DNA of 40,000 bases from an uncultured marine group III euryarchaeote (GTDB taxonomy: Archaea > Thermoplasmatota > Poseidoniia > MGIII > CG-Epi1): positions 1 through 40,000 of the forward strand of contig CACOJW010000013.1 in NCBI GenBank assembly GCA_902627615.1. Reading direction: 5' to 3'. Below the pieces are notes generated by a model. It worked only from the letters and a program-made list of their open reading frames with translations, ran no database searches and was not told the origin of the DNA. Both the position numbers and the translations under genes were made by a program. Shown here in pieces: positions 23,051 through 32,952 of this stretch; position 1 is the stretch's first letter; each line of letters starts with the position of its first letter.

Positions 23051-26000
23051 TTACTCAATATCAATCGTGCTGCTAGTTGTACTATCTCTGCCTTTTTGCT
23101 GATAATCCATTTTAATTTCGACGCTAGTTTTCCCTGAAACTATTAATTTCATTTTTAGAACAGATTGAATCTCGCTGTATGAGTTAAGGTCTCCTAATGT
23201 AAAAGAATTTTCAGAAAAAGAATATGCGACATCAGGTTCTATTCCACCTAATCTTAAAACCGAATCGTTGAATTGAGGTCTTATTTTACATCCAGATATT
23301 AGATCAGCTGAATAATTACTCACATTCAACGTCAATTTGATGTTATCACCTTCCATTTCGTATGATGTAGTCACAATAATTTCTTTTTCGTTGAAGTAAT
23401 TATCAACCATTTCCCTTGTTACACCAGTAGTTTCGGTGATTATAGGCTCTAGCTGAGGTTTAACGTTCTTTATAGTTTCAGAACTTCCGTTCCAAGAACC
23501 TATTGTTGGATTCTCTTGCTCTACACCTCTTACGGCTTTTGCCATTTTACTTTTGAAAAAATTATCAGTTTCACCATATATTACCGCAGCTAAATATGAG
23601 TTCCTTCCTCTTTGCAAAATGATTTTATTATTTCCATATCCAATATCTCCTAGATCTCCTTCAGTGTTGAATGAGTCTTGCACGAAATCGTTAATTGCTG
23701 TTAACATTCCACTCATTATTTCACTGTCAGTTTTTACTTCAACTGCACTTAAATTTCTGATTAGTCGCCCGTCTTTGTAAATTAAGTATAATTCTTCTAC
23801 TTTGTATTTAGCCACAGGTTTCGACTCTATGAGTGTTTCATTTACAGAATCGTCTTCTCTTGTTCTATACATTAGCACACCTCCAATTAGCAGGAACAGC
23901 AAACTGATCCCAATTGCACCAGGTAAAATTTCTTTCATGCCAAATTGGCTGTTATCTGAACTTGAAGAGGTACTGTATAATTTAACTACATCTTCCATAT
24001 TCATAGATCTATTGTCTGAATAGCTGACGTGGCCAAATTGATCCTCTATCATTATCCTGTAATGGTATTCTTTGTCAAGTTGTGGATTAAGAATTTCGTA
24101 CTCGTAGTAACCCGAATCACAGGGTGTAATTATTTCTTGGTTAAACCAACCCTTGCTTATGTTAGTTGTACTTTGAACCTTACATGTTTTTGCATCGTTG
24201 GGAATATTGTATCCCATAATAATATGTGTTGTATTAGTAGGACTTATTGTTAAACTATTAGCTTTACTTGGATTGCCTGTGTATACCTCAAAGATAGCAT
24301 GTACGCCTGAATATTCTACTTTAATATTCCTTATGCCTATTAGGTCTTCAGTTGGTACAAATCCACCATTTCTGGTTCCAAGCAATATAGTCTTGTTATC
24401 TGTGTCCAGGTAATAATCATTGTTTCCCATTCCAACTACAGTTTCACTTCGTGCAAGCACTGTTTCAAAACTACCATCTAGGTCATCGTCTACGTACACA
24501 TTAAAACCGTATTGATATTTCAAGAGTGGGATATATGTTAATTTTAATTCTTGGCCATATTGACCATTAGCACTAAAATATTCGGTTGAGTTAAGAGGGT
24601 TCTCAATGTTGCCTGCTAAATCGGTGCTTTCTGCATAAATGTAGTACCTTGTTCTATCTAGGAGCCCAGATAGTTGTATAGTTTCTTCATTGGTATCATG
24701 TGGGTGGGTATACCAATTAAAGTAAGGATTTTTGTAATCTATAGATTCCAATGCTATGAAAAGTTTGAAATCTAAGTTAAAATTTTCTCTGACAAACTCG
24801 ATTTCAAGAGTGTCGTCTCCCCATTCCTCTGGTATATTACTGAAAGCCAATTGATCACTGTTAGGATCAAAATTTATAATGAAGTCAAAATAATTTTTAA
24901 TCTCATAATTTCCAGCTTGGTCTATAGAAATAACTTTGAATGCATAGTGGCCAATACTGGCCATAGTATATGTCTTAGAATCTTTGTCAAAATAATTTTC
25001 CTCTTCTACAGCCATCCAAACAACCGATTCGGGATCCAAATAATCTGTAGTGAAGTTTGTGTAAAATACTTGTATGTTATATCTAAATATATCATTGTCT
25101 GAGCTTTCCCAGTCTAACAATACTTCTTCGTTACTTGTAAAATAATAATTTGATCCTATACCTTTGAAATAACTTTGAGGTCTAGTAGTATCTATTCTAA
25201 GTTCGTAATCGTATCCATTCTTCCTTTCAACATTGCCATATATGTCTCTTGATACAGATTTGAATCTATATTTGTATCCATCGGTTCCTTCGAAGTCCAC
25301 AATAGATTGGTTGTAGGTTCCTATATATTCCCATTCGGCAAAATTTATTCCATCATTAACTAGTACATAAAGATCATAATTTAATAAGTCATTTTTTAGA
25401 CTAAGTTTCTCAAAATTCAGGTACATTTCTTTATTGTTCAAGAGTGTAGAATTACCATATACTCTTGTTTCAGGAGGCGTTGTGTCTAAATAAGCAGTAA
25501 GAGTTGAGTTTTCCACTATACTAAACTCAAAGGTGTTAGAGATTCCATTATGGCTATATGTGAAATAATATGGATTAAAATCAGTTAAAAGTCCTGAATT
25601 ATCTACTTTCTTGACTTGCATCAAATAGTAGGAAGAATAGCCGTTGTCCCCAGTATATCCAGTTCTAGGTTGCAACTCTCTATTGTCAATGAATTGGAAG
25701 TAATGCTGTGGTGCTTCAATACCTTCGTTTGTCTCGATTTTAACATTAAAATAATATTTTTCATACATTATAGCTTCAATGCAATCCATACTATCATAGT
25801 TATCTATAGCGTATTGGCTATCAATCATTTCAATGCATAAATTACCATCATTCATCTCAATATTTTCAATATTTAATGAAGAATTAAAAATAAAAATTCC
25901 TTTTTCGAAAGTATTAATGATTAGTCCATTTATGGTTATTTCAGTTTCTTTAATATTCAAAGCCTCGGTTGTATAGTTTATGTAGTTTGAAATAATATCA

Positions 26001-27988
26001 AGTTTTGCATCACTTGCTCTTATGCCATAGTAAGAGAAGTTAAGTTCATTTAGGTACATCGCAGTTATTTCGCTTTCTTCTAAATTTATGTTTGTATAAT
26101 AATTAGTGATATAATTATCGTTTAGTTCTATATCACTGCTATCAGATATGTTTAGTCCGATGTCTCCTACTTTGACAAATGATACCTTTAAGCAATCTGA
26201 ATCAATGCAATATCCCTTGAATGTATTACTATTTACAACCAGACTTGACTTAGTGCTTGTCAAGCCTTCAAGGGTGTTGTTTACTATGTTGTCGATTATT
26301 AGTATCCCTTGGCTTTCCTCAATGTTAATACCCTGCTTTGGATTTTGAATAATATTGCTCTCAATATTTACAGAACGAGTGTTTACCAGCGCTATTCCCG
26401 TATCTTTTCTGAAACATATATCGCAAAGCATAGAGGAATTTAGATTGATAATATTATTTCTTATCAAAAGATTTGAATACAGTGTCGTCCCTTTGCCATT
26501 TATTGCAATTCCATTTAAAATATTAGAAAAGTTATTATTTTGTATAGTCCAAGATTCACCGCCACTTAATTGTTGGTTGCTTGGACCAGTGTCTCTTAGC
26601 CATATGCCATCTATAACATCGGTTATGTGGTTGCCATAGATTTGAACATTTGATGGTATTTCGGAGTATGAATTGAAACCAAACGCTCCAATTCCTCTGA
26701 AAGCGCGTTGTTCTGGTTCGTCTATGTACCATCCCCCTTCTATAACATTTTCATATATGTTAATACTAGAAGACTGGGAGCCTGCTCCACTGCCTATCTG
26801 TATTCCACTTATACCAGTGAGATTAGTTATGTAATTATTATGGATGTTTATATTCTCAATCATTTTAAGATCTCCGCTTGCTGCCAGGATGCAATAGTTG
26901 GTACAGTCTCGAATAATATTTTGATATATTTCTACGTTTATCCCAGCTATTCCCAAAGCATAAGAATTTGCCGATAAATTAGATACGGTAATTGTATTAT
27001 TGAAAATTTTATGGTCAGTAATATTATAACTATTTATGGCAGTTCTTGCATTAGTAAATGTGTTATTAAATATAGTTAGATTATGACTATCATAACTTGA
27101 AATTGCAGTACTTGTTCCAGTAGCTAAATAATTATTGTACACTGCATTGTTATAAGCAATCTGAGGACCTTTGTAATTTTCATTCCACCAATTAATATCA
27201 CATTGGTAATCAGGGTTGTTACATCCTAAGTTAATGGAACCGTAGTCTCCTAAAAGAGTATTATTTTTAATTACGCCATTATCTCCGTAGTAGTAAATAT
27301 ATAAAGAATCTGAAGGATTATTTGTATTATTTTCAAAAATTAAATTATCGCCATACAGTCTAATCCAACCATTACTTGAGAAGGTATTATTTTTAACTAA
27401 AGGATTACTTCCCCAGTTATATATAATAGGTCTTATCAACTCTGAGTTTTCGATGTTAATTGTATTTTCAAAATCTCGATTATTATTTATGTACCATGAC
27501 GTCCAACTACTATTAAGACCCTTAATAATTGAGCGGTCGTCAGGAGTTGAAGGATTATTATCTGAATCCTTAATTATTAATTTACTATTTTCAGCTAGAT
27601 AAAAACCTCTAACGTTACCTGCAGCGTAAGTTGTAAAATTAAAAGAGACATTACTCGAGATTATTTCTAATTTTTTATTTACAGTTATATTGCTACCGGT
27701 TGTTTCTCCAAGAAAAATTATGCCTGAGTTTATCCACTCAGTATTGCCACTGATGTCTACGTGTCCCGTTATGTTGGTTTGTACATTTTCCAATTTCAAT
27801 GTAGCTCCAGTGTCAACAGTCAAGTCCTTAAAATTTATTTCTTCATCCCACATATGTGTATCTTCGGTAATAGTCCAATCATCTCCATCTGATACAGAGC
27901 AACTACCGTTACATCCAGCTTCCGCATTTATTGCTGTAAAGCATAATGTTAGCAAGCATGCTAAAACTACACAATTCCTAATTAACAT
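23051..27988 (-). CDS. Giant cell-surface beta-helix protein with a cytoplasmic signalling-type domain (copy 1)
   Basis: This protein has 1645 residues. A signal peptide (1-23) precedes GCNGSCSV. Residues 40-745 are a parallel beta-helix with dozens of N-x-h-x-x-N-x-h turns (NosD/PbH1 type) and many Asn glycosylation sequons. Residues 830-1340 hold Ig/Fn3-like sandwiches with repeated hDTTxP linkers. One membrane helix lies at 1354-1374 (ILPGAIGISLLFLLIGGVLMYR). Inside the cell are a domain at 1395-1517 homologous to the neighbouring response regulator output domain, and a final beta-sandwich (1530-1645) resembling adaptin-appendage or Ig folds. It is a paralogue of the next gene. It may be a receptor, adhesin or glycan-binding protein; no catalytic motif is seen. 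It is convergent with the response regulator, whose stop is 28 bases away. Confidence 0.9.
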   Translation of the reverse strand: MLIRNCVVLACLLTLCFTAINAEAGCNGSCSVSDGDDWTITEDTHMWDEEINFKDLTVDTGATLKLENVQTNITGHVDISGNTEWINSGIIFLGETTGSNITVNKKLEIISSNVSFNFTTYAAGNVRGFYLAENSKLIIKDSDNNPSTPDDRSIIKGLNSSWTSWYINNNRDFENTINIENSELIRPIIYNWGSNPLVKNNTFSSNGWIRLYGDNLIFENNTNNPSDSLYIYYYGDNGVIKNNTLLGDYGSINLGCNNPDYQCDINWWNENYKGPQIAYNNAVYNNYLATGTSTAISSYDSHNLTIFNNTFTNARTAINSYNITDHKIFNNTITVSNLSANSYALGIAGINVEIYQNIIRDCTNYCILAASGDLKMIENINIHNNYITNLTGISGIQIGSGAGSQSSSINIYENVIEGGWYIDEPEQRAFRGIGAFGFNSYSEIPSNVQIYGNHITDVIDGIWLRDTGPSNQQLSGGESWTIQNNNFSNILNGIAINGKGTTLYSNLLIRNNIINLNSSMLCDICFRKDTGIALVNTRSVNIESNIIQNPKQGINIEESQGILIIDNIVNNTLEGLTSTKSSLVVNSNTFKGYCIDSDCLKVSFVKVGDIGLNISDSSDIELNDNYITNYYTNINLEESEITAMYLNELNFSYYGIRASDAKLDIISNYINYTTEALNIKETEITINGLIINTFEKGIFIFNSSLNIENIEMNDGNLCIEMIDSQYAIDNYDSMDCIEAIMYEKYYFNVKIETNEGIEAPQHYFQFIDNRELQPRTGYTGDNGYSSYYLMQVKKVDNSGLLTDFNPYYFTYSHNGISNTFEFSIVENSTLTAYLDTTPPETRVYGNSTLLNNKEMYLNFEKLSLKNDLLNYDLYVLVNDGINFAEWEYIGTYNQSIVDFEGTDGYKYRFKSVSRDIYGNVERKNGYDYELRIDTTRPQSYFKGIGSNYYFTSNEEVLLDWESSDNDIFRYNIQVFYTNFTTDYLDPESVVWMAVEEENYFDKDSKTYTMASIGHYAFKVISIDQAGNYEIKNYFDFIINFDPNSDQLAFSNIPEEWGDDTLEIEFVRENFNLDFKLFIALESIDYKNPYFNWYTHPHDTNEETIQLSGLLDRTRYYIYAESTDLAGNIENPLNSTEYFSANGQYGQELKLTYIPLLKYQYGFNVYVDDDLDGSFETVLARSETVVGMGNNDYYLDTDNKTILLGTRNGGFVPTEDLIGIRNIKVEYSGVHAIFEVYTGNPSKANSLTISPTNTTHIIMGYNIPNDAKTCKVQSTTNISKGWFNQEIITPCDSGYYEYEILNPQLDKEYHYRIMIEDQFGHVSYSDNRSMNMEDVVKLYSTSSSSDNSQFGMKEILPGAIGISLLFLLIGGVLMYRTREDDSVNETLIESKPVAKYKVEELYLIYKDGRLIRNLSAVEVKTDSEIMSGMLTAINDFVQDSFNTEGDLGDIGYGNNKIILQRGRNSYLAAVIYGETDNFFKSKMAKAVRGVEQENPTIGSWNGSSETIKNVKPQLEPIITETTGVTREMVDNYFNEKEIIVTTSYEMEGDNIKLTLNVSNYSADLISGCKIRPQFNDSVLRLGGIEPDVAYSFSENSFTLGDLNSYSEIQSVLKMKLIVSGKTSVEIKMDYQQKGRDSTTSSTIDIE

Positions 27989-28005
27989 ATTATATGCACT
28001 GCATA

Positions 28006-28030
28006 ATTAGGCTAACCTAATTAAATTTTA
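28006..28030 (-). promoter_or_regulatory. Conserved promoter/operator element of surface protein copy 1
   Basis: A 25-base block here is the same at 23 positions as the block at 32928-32952 upstream of the paralogous gene. Both end 17 bases before the ATG. Read on the - strand it holds an AT-rich TATA-like part (AAATTTAAT) followed by the imperfect palindrome AGGTTAnCCT. In this copy the arms AATTAGG (28005-28011) and CCTAATT (28016-28022) are perfect. It is probably the core promoter with an operator, giving both genes common control. Confidence 0.6.
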
Positions 28031-28041
28031 TCCATTTGCAC

Positions 28042-31000
28042 TTATTCAATATCAACAATTGATGTAACATCACTGGTGCGGCCTTTTTGTTCATAATTCA
28101 TTTTTATTTCAATTGAGGTTTTCATTGTTGCCTTGATACTCATTTTCATAAGGAATTGTACTTCATTATATGGATTAATTTCTCCTACGACAAAATTTCC
28201 TTCAGTAAATGAATAGAGAATATCTGGCTCTATACCGCTAAGGCTAAGAACTGTGTCGTTATATTGCGGACTAATTTTACAGTTTGAAATAGAATCTGAA
28301 GAATAATTACTCATGTTTACAAAAACTTTCAAAATGTTCCCTTCCTTTTCGTACGAAGACGTCATAACTATTTCCTTTTCAGTGAAATAATTGTCTACCA
28401 TCTCTCTTGTTACTAACCCAGTGTCATCAATTATTGGATTTAAATTTTCTTTCACTTGAATTATGCTTGTAGAATCTCCATCCCAAGCGTTAATTGATGG
28501 GTTGAGATTCTCTATTTGAGCAACTGATCTGAATAATTTTCCTTTGAAAATATTATCAGTTTCACCATATATTACTGCTGCAAGATACGAGTGATTGCCT
28601 CTTTGCAATATAATCTTGTTATTCCCATAGTCTATAGACCCTAAATCCCCTTCTGTATTAAATGAGTCTTGTACGAAATCGTTAATTGCAGTCAACATTC
28701 CACTCATAATTTCACTGTCGGTTTTTACTTCAACTGCACTAAGATTTTGGATTAGGCGTCCGTCTTTGTAAATCAGATATAGCTCTTCAACCTTATATTG
28801 TGCTACAGGTTTAGATTCTATAACAGATACGTTTTCATCTAATTCTTCATTCTTGGAGCGGTAAAGTAACACACCACCAAATAAAAGAAAAATAAGACTA
28901 ATTCCGATTGCAGCAGGCAATATTTCTCTCATGCCGAATTGATTATTTTGCTGAGTTCCAGATGAACTAAATAATTTTACAACGTCTTCCATGTTAACAG
29001 ATCTATTGTCAGAGAAACTTGCGTGTCCAAACTCATCCTCAATCATCACTCTAAAATAGTATTCTTTATCAATTTGAGGATTTTCTAGAGCGTATTCATG
29101 ATAGCCTTTGTCACAGGGACTTAGTATTTCCTGATTAAACCAGCCCTTACTCAAATTAGTACTCATCTGAACTTTACAGGCACTAGAAAATTTTGGAACA
29201 TTATATCCAAACACTATATGTGATGTATTTGTTGGAACTATATTGAGATTGTCAGCTTCTTCGGGGCTTCCGGTATAAACTTCAAAGATAGCGTGCACAC
29301 CAGAGTAGGTGATTTTTATATTGTTTATTTTTTCTAAATCTTCAGTAGGCACAAAACCGCCTTTTCTTGTACCCAAGTTAACTGTCTTGTTGTCAACATC
29401 TAAGAAGTATTCGAAGTTGCTCATCCCTTCTAATTTATCACCTCTTGTCAATAATGTCTCATATGTACCATCCAAATCATTATCAATAGAGATAATGAAC
29501 GGATATTGATTTCTTAGCAATGGGATGTAATTCAGCTCTAAAATTTGGTCATACTGACCATTTGCACTGAAATACTCTGTGGTATTTAGAGGGTTTTCAA
29601 TGTTACCGGCTAAGTCTACACTTTCAGCGTAGAGGTAATATCTAGTTTTATCAAGTAGACTAGTGAGTTGTATATTTTCATTTTCATTATCGTGAGGATG
29701 AGCATACCAATTGAAATAAGGGTTCTCGTAATCTACTGACTCCAGAGCTATGTAAAGTTTAAAATCTAAATTGAAATTAGCTTTTTCAAACTCGATTTGC
29801 AACTCACTTTCTCCCCACTTTTGAGGGACATCAGTAAAAGCCAGCTTATCGCTTGAAGGGTCAAAATTAATTACAAAATCATAATTATTTTTTATTTCTA
29901 AATTATTTGCATTATCAGTAGCCACAATTTTGAATGCATAGTGCCCCACTGAATCCATACTATAAGTGATAAATGTATTTTCCATATAATCCGTATCTGA
30001 TAATTTCAACCAGACTACAGATTCAGGATCGAGATAATCTGTTGTGAAATTAGTGTAGTATATTTCTAAATTATACATTTTTATGTCTGAATCAAAACTA
30101 TTCCAGTCAAGTAAAACTTCAGAGTTACTGGTAAAGTAATAATTTGAACCAATTCCTGTAAAGTAACTTGTGGCCCCTTCTACATCAATTCCTAATTCAT
30201 AGTCAAACGTAGTCTTAGTTTCTATGTTTCCAAATATATCTCTGGAAATTGACTTAAATCTATACTTATTTCCATTTATCCCTTCATATTTTACAATAGA
30301 CTCATTGTAAGTTCCTACAAGCTCCCATTCAGTAAACTGGATGCCGTCGTTTATGTGGACATACAAGTCATAATTCAGCAAATCATTTTTTTCACTTATT
30401 TTTTGAAAATTAAGGTATATAGTTTCTTCATTTAGTAATGAGTTGTTAGCCCATACGGTGGTTATTGGAGCAATAGTGTCTAGATATGCATAAATTGTTG
30501 AGTTGGATTCAATGTCTTTAATAATATTTGAAGTAATACTATTATGAATATAGGAAAAAGTGTAAGGATTGAAATTGATGCTTAAACCTGAGTTATCAAT
30601 TTTGCGAACATTAACTATCGTGTAATCAGATTCCCCATTGCTATTTGTATAATCTGTTTTAATCTCTGGCTGAATATTATTTTTGTAGGTAAAGGAGTGT
30701 TGAGGAGATACAATACCCTCATTTGTTTGTATAATTATTTTGAACGTAAATTTTTCATATACGTAAGCTTCAACACAATCCAAGTTGTCAAAGGAATCAA
30801 TAGTGTAGTAACTGTCCGTTAAATCAATACAGATTTCACCACCAAAAATATTAGAGCTTTCAATGTCAAATGTAGTATTAGATGAAATAATTCCTGTGTT
30901 AAAATTCTTGGCCATTATATTTCTCATGGCGATTATTGAGTCTTTAGATTCAATAGAGTAGTAACTATTTGTTATATTATTACCTTGAAGATTTAGATGA

Positions 31001-32910
31001 GTAGAGTGCACATGTATTCCTTTTTGAGAAAAATTTAACACATTACCGTAAAAGCTTTGCGAGTCACTTAAATCCGAATTTTTTAGCGCAACATTGGTAT
31101 AAAAGAGATCTATAACATTTTTAGAAATTATACTATTTTTAACATCAATTATCTCTAAGCCTTTGTTCCCGACTTTGACAAAGGAAATTTTTTGACAATC
31201 TTCAGATTTGCAATTTGCTCTGATAAAATTATTACTTACTAAATAAATTCCTTGATCTATCTTGATTCCATTAAACTCGGTGGTGATATTGTTGCGATTA
31301 ATAATTAAATCTTCGCACTCGAGTGTATTAATTCCAAAATTTTTGGCTAGAATATAATTATTTCTAACTATTAATTTTTCCGCAGATATAATATCTATCC
31401 CTGTGTCATTTACTTCAATAATGTTATTACTTATCACAGAATTGATGTACAAATTGGATTTTCCGCTAAATTCAATTCCAACAGAAGAATTTGTTATTTC
31501 GTTGTCAATTATTTGACTATCTTCTCCACCATACATAATTTGTTCAAAATTACCGGTATTACTAAGATAAATTCCAAAATTATTATTTCCCAGAGTATTA
31601 TTACTTATGATGAATCCGTTAGGCATTTTTGTATGTTCGTTCCAGCCAGCAACAAGTATTCCAGAATCTGATTCGATTACTATATTTTCGCTTATTATAA
31701 TTCCCTCAGTTTGTCTATCACCGGAACCAATTGCAATGCCATATGTTGCATTAATTACTGTATTATTTGTAATTATAACGTTTGAGTGTTCCGTAGTCGT
31801 GCCTGTAGAATCATAATACCATGCTTCATTTGTGATTATTATTCCTACAGTACCACAATTGGCTATCTCATTATCTCTGATAGTAAGATTAGAACCGGTA
31901 AGATAAACACCAGATCCAAATGCATCAGTTATAGTGTTATTGTAAAAAAGTGTATTATTACTATTCCAATTTTGAATTCCAGCTTGAACTTTCTGAATAA
32001 GATTTCCATAGACTGTAGTGTTTGAATAGTTTAATAATTCTATAGCTTTTTGGCCACTCATATTGAAGAATTCATTGTATCTTATTACAGTGCTATTTCC
32101 CCCATCCACAAAAACTCCACTAACTCCATTACTAAAATAGTTGTATTGTATTAAACCGTTATTTCCGTAATAGTCTAAATTCCACTTTTGACTATTATAT
32201 TCCCTTCCTAAACCATTATTGTGAGTATTATTTTCATAAATAAGGTTATCTCCCCTGTACCTTATCCAGCCGCACTCAATGAAAGAGTTATTACTGATTA
32301 GGACGTTATCACCATAACTTTCTCCCAAAAGATATTTGAAAACTGAATTTTTAAATGTAATTTGTCCGGTGTCTTTTGCCGACACATATTCTATAGCAGT
32401 CATCCACCATTGACTGAAATTCCAATTATATGGTTCAATCACTGAAGCGTCTTCTGTTGTTTCAGGATTATTATCTCCGTCACTGACTAACAAGTTCGCT
32501 TGTCCTGTCAAAAAGAATCCACTTACACTTGGACCTAAGACATATTCCTCTCCTGTTGTGTTTATTCGAACATGTGAACTAATGATCTCGAGTTTCTTTT
32601 CTACGGTTATGTTTTGTTCTTTTTTAGTTTTGAGATGTTTTACATCTGAATTCAACCATACAGTGTCTCCATACAGGTTTGCATGACCTGTTATTATAAT
32701 GTCAACATTTTCAAGTTTTAATTCAAATTGTGAATTTACTATTAAATCATCTATTTCTATAGTTTCATCCCACATATGAGTATCTTGGGTTATTTCCCAG
32801 TCATCGCCATCTGTAACTGAGCAACTGCCATTACATCCACCTTCAACTTCAGTTATTATGAAAAATAATGCTGTAATGCACACTAAAAAAAGATATTTTC
32901 CGACTCTCAT
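28042..32910 (-). CDS. Giant cell-surface beta-helix protein with a cytoplasmic signalling-type domain (copy 2)
   Basis: This is a 1622-residue paralogue of the gene at 23051-27988, with the same order of parts. A signal peptide precedes GCNGSCSVTDGDDWEIT. The beta-helix spans about 40-720 and is rich in N-x-[ST] sequons. Ig/Fn3-like domains lie at about 805-1315. A membrane helix follows at 1330-1350 (ILPAAIGISLIFLLFGGVLLYR). The response-regulator-like domain is at 1373-1494 and a C-terminal sandwich at 1506-1622. The beta-helix regions differ a lot between the copies in sequence and turn order, while the cytoplasmic domain is nearly identical. That suggests different outside ligands with a common inside partner (inference). 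It lies 53 bases upstream of copy 1 and is possibly partly co-transcribed with it. The function is not known. Confidence 0.9.
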   Translation of the reverse strand: MRVGKYLFLVCITALFFIITEVEGGCNGSCSVTDGDDWEITQDTHMWDETIEIDDLIVNSQFELKLENVDIIITGHANLYGDTVWLNSDVKHLKTKKEQNITVEKKLEIISSHVRINTTGEEYVLGPSVSGFFLTGQANLLVSDGDNNPETTEDASVIEPYNWNFSQWWMTAIEYVSAKDTGQITFKNSVFKYLLGESYGDNVLISNNSFIECGWIRYRGDNLIYENNTHNNGLGREYNSQKWNLDYYGNNGLIQYNYFSNGVSGVFVDGGNSTVIRYNEFFNMSGQKAIELLNYSNTTVYGNLIQKVQAGIQNWNSNNTLFYNNTITDAFGSGVYLTGSNLTIRDNEIANCGTVGIIITNEAWYYDSTGTTTEHSNVIITNNTVINATYGIAIGSGDRQTEGIIISENIVIESDSGILVAGWNEHTKMPNGFIISNNTLGNNNFGIYLSNTGNFEQIMYGGEDSQIIDNEITNSSVGIEFSGKSNLYINSVISNNIIEVNDTGIDIISAEKLIVRNNYILAKNFGINTLECEDLIINRNNITTEFNGIKIDQGIYLVSNNFIRANCKSEDCQKISFVKVGNKGLEIIDVKNSIISKNVIDLFYTNVALKNSDLSDSQSFYGNVLNFSQKGIHVHSTHLNLQGNNITNSYYSIESKDSIIAMRNIMAKNFNTGIISSNTTFDIESSNIFGGEICIDLTDSYYTIDSFDNLDCVEAYVYEKFTFKIIIQTNEGIVSPQHSFTYKNNIQPEIKTDYTNSNGESDYTIVNVRKIDNSGLSINFNPYTFSYIHNSITSNIIKDIESNSTIYAYLDTIAPITTVWANNSLLNEETIYLNFQKISEKNDLLNYDLYVHINDGIQFTEWELVGTYNESIVKYEGINGNKYRFKSISRDIFGNIETKTTFDYELGIDVEGATSYFTGIGSNYYFTSNSEVLLDWNSFDSDIKMYNLEIYYTNFTTDYLDPESVVWLKLSDTDYMENTFITYSMDSVGHYAFKIVATDNANNLEIKNNYDFVINFDPSSDKLAFTDVPQKWGESELQIEFEKANFNLDFKLYIALESVDYENPYFNWYAHPHDNENENIQLTSLLDKTRYYLYAESVDLAGNIENPLNTTEYFSANGQYDQILELNYIPLLRNQYPFIISIDNDLDGTYETLLTRGDKLEGMSNFEYFLDVDNKTVNLGTRKGGFVPTEDLEKINNIKITYSGVHAIFEVYTGSPEEADNLNIVPTNTSHIVFGYNVPKFSSACKVQMSTNLSKGWFNQEILSPCDKGYHEYALENPQIDKEYYFRVMIEDEFGHASFSDNRSVNMEDVVKLFSSSGTQQNNQFGMREILPAAIGISLIFLLFGGVLLYRSKNEELDENVSVIESKPVAQYKVEELYLIYKDGRLIQNLSAVEVKTDSEIMSGMLTAINDFVQDSFNTEGDLGSIDYGNNKIILQRGNHSYLAAVIYGETDNIFKGKLFRSVAQIENLNPSINAWDGDSTSIIQVKENLNPIIDDTGLVTREMVDNYFTEKEIVMTSSYEKEGNILKVFVNMSNYSSDSISNCKISPQYNDTVLSLSGIEPDILYSFTEGNFVVGEINPYNEVQFLMKMSIKATMKTSIEIKMNYEQKGRTSDVTSIVDIE

Positions 32911-32927
32911 ATAATTGTTAGTTACAG

Positions 32928-32952
32928 ATTAGGATAACCTTATTAAATTTTA
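32928..32952 (-). promoter_or_regulatory. Conserved promoter/operator element of surface protein copy 2
   Basis: This is the counterpart of the element at 28006-28030, with two mismatches in 25 bases and the same 17-base distance to the ATG. It partly overlaps the end of taw2. The preserved parts are the TATA-like AAATTTAAT and AGGTTA-CCT read on the - strand. Its conservation stands out because the following 17-base leaders do not match each other. Confidence 0.6.

Noticed and set aside
26148..26977. Several open frames on the + strand opposite the giant surface protein genes
   Set aside because: They are antisense shadows of AT-rich repeat-coding DNA, without ribosome sites, recognisable products or spacing that would suggest genes.
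28100..32500. Repeated AT-rich asparagine-coding tracts resembling a CRISPR or DNA repeat array
   Set aside because: The repetition is at the protein level (beta-helix turns) with changing spacing and no identical DNA units, so it is not a CRISPR array.
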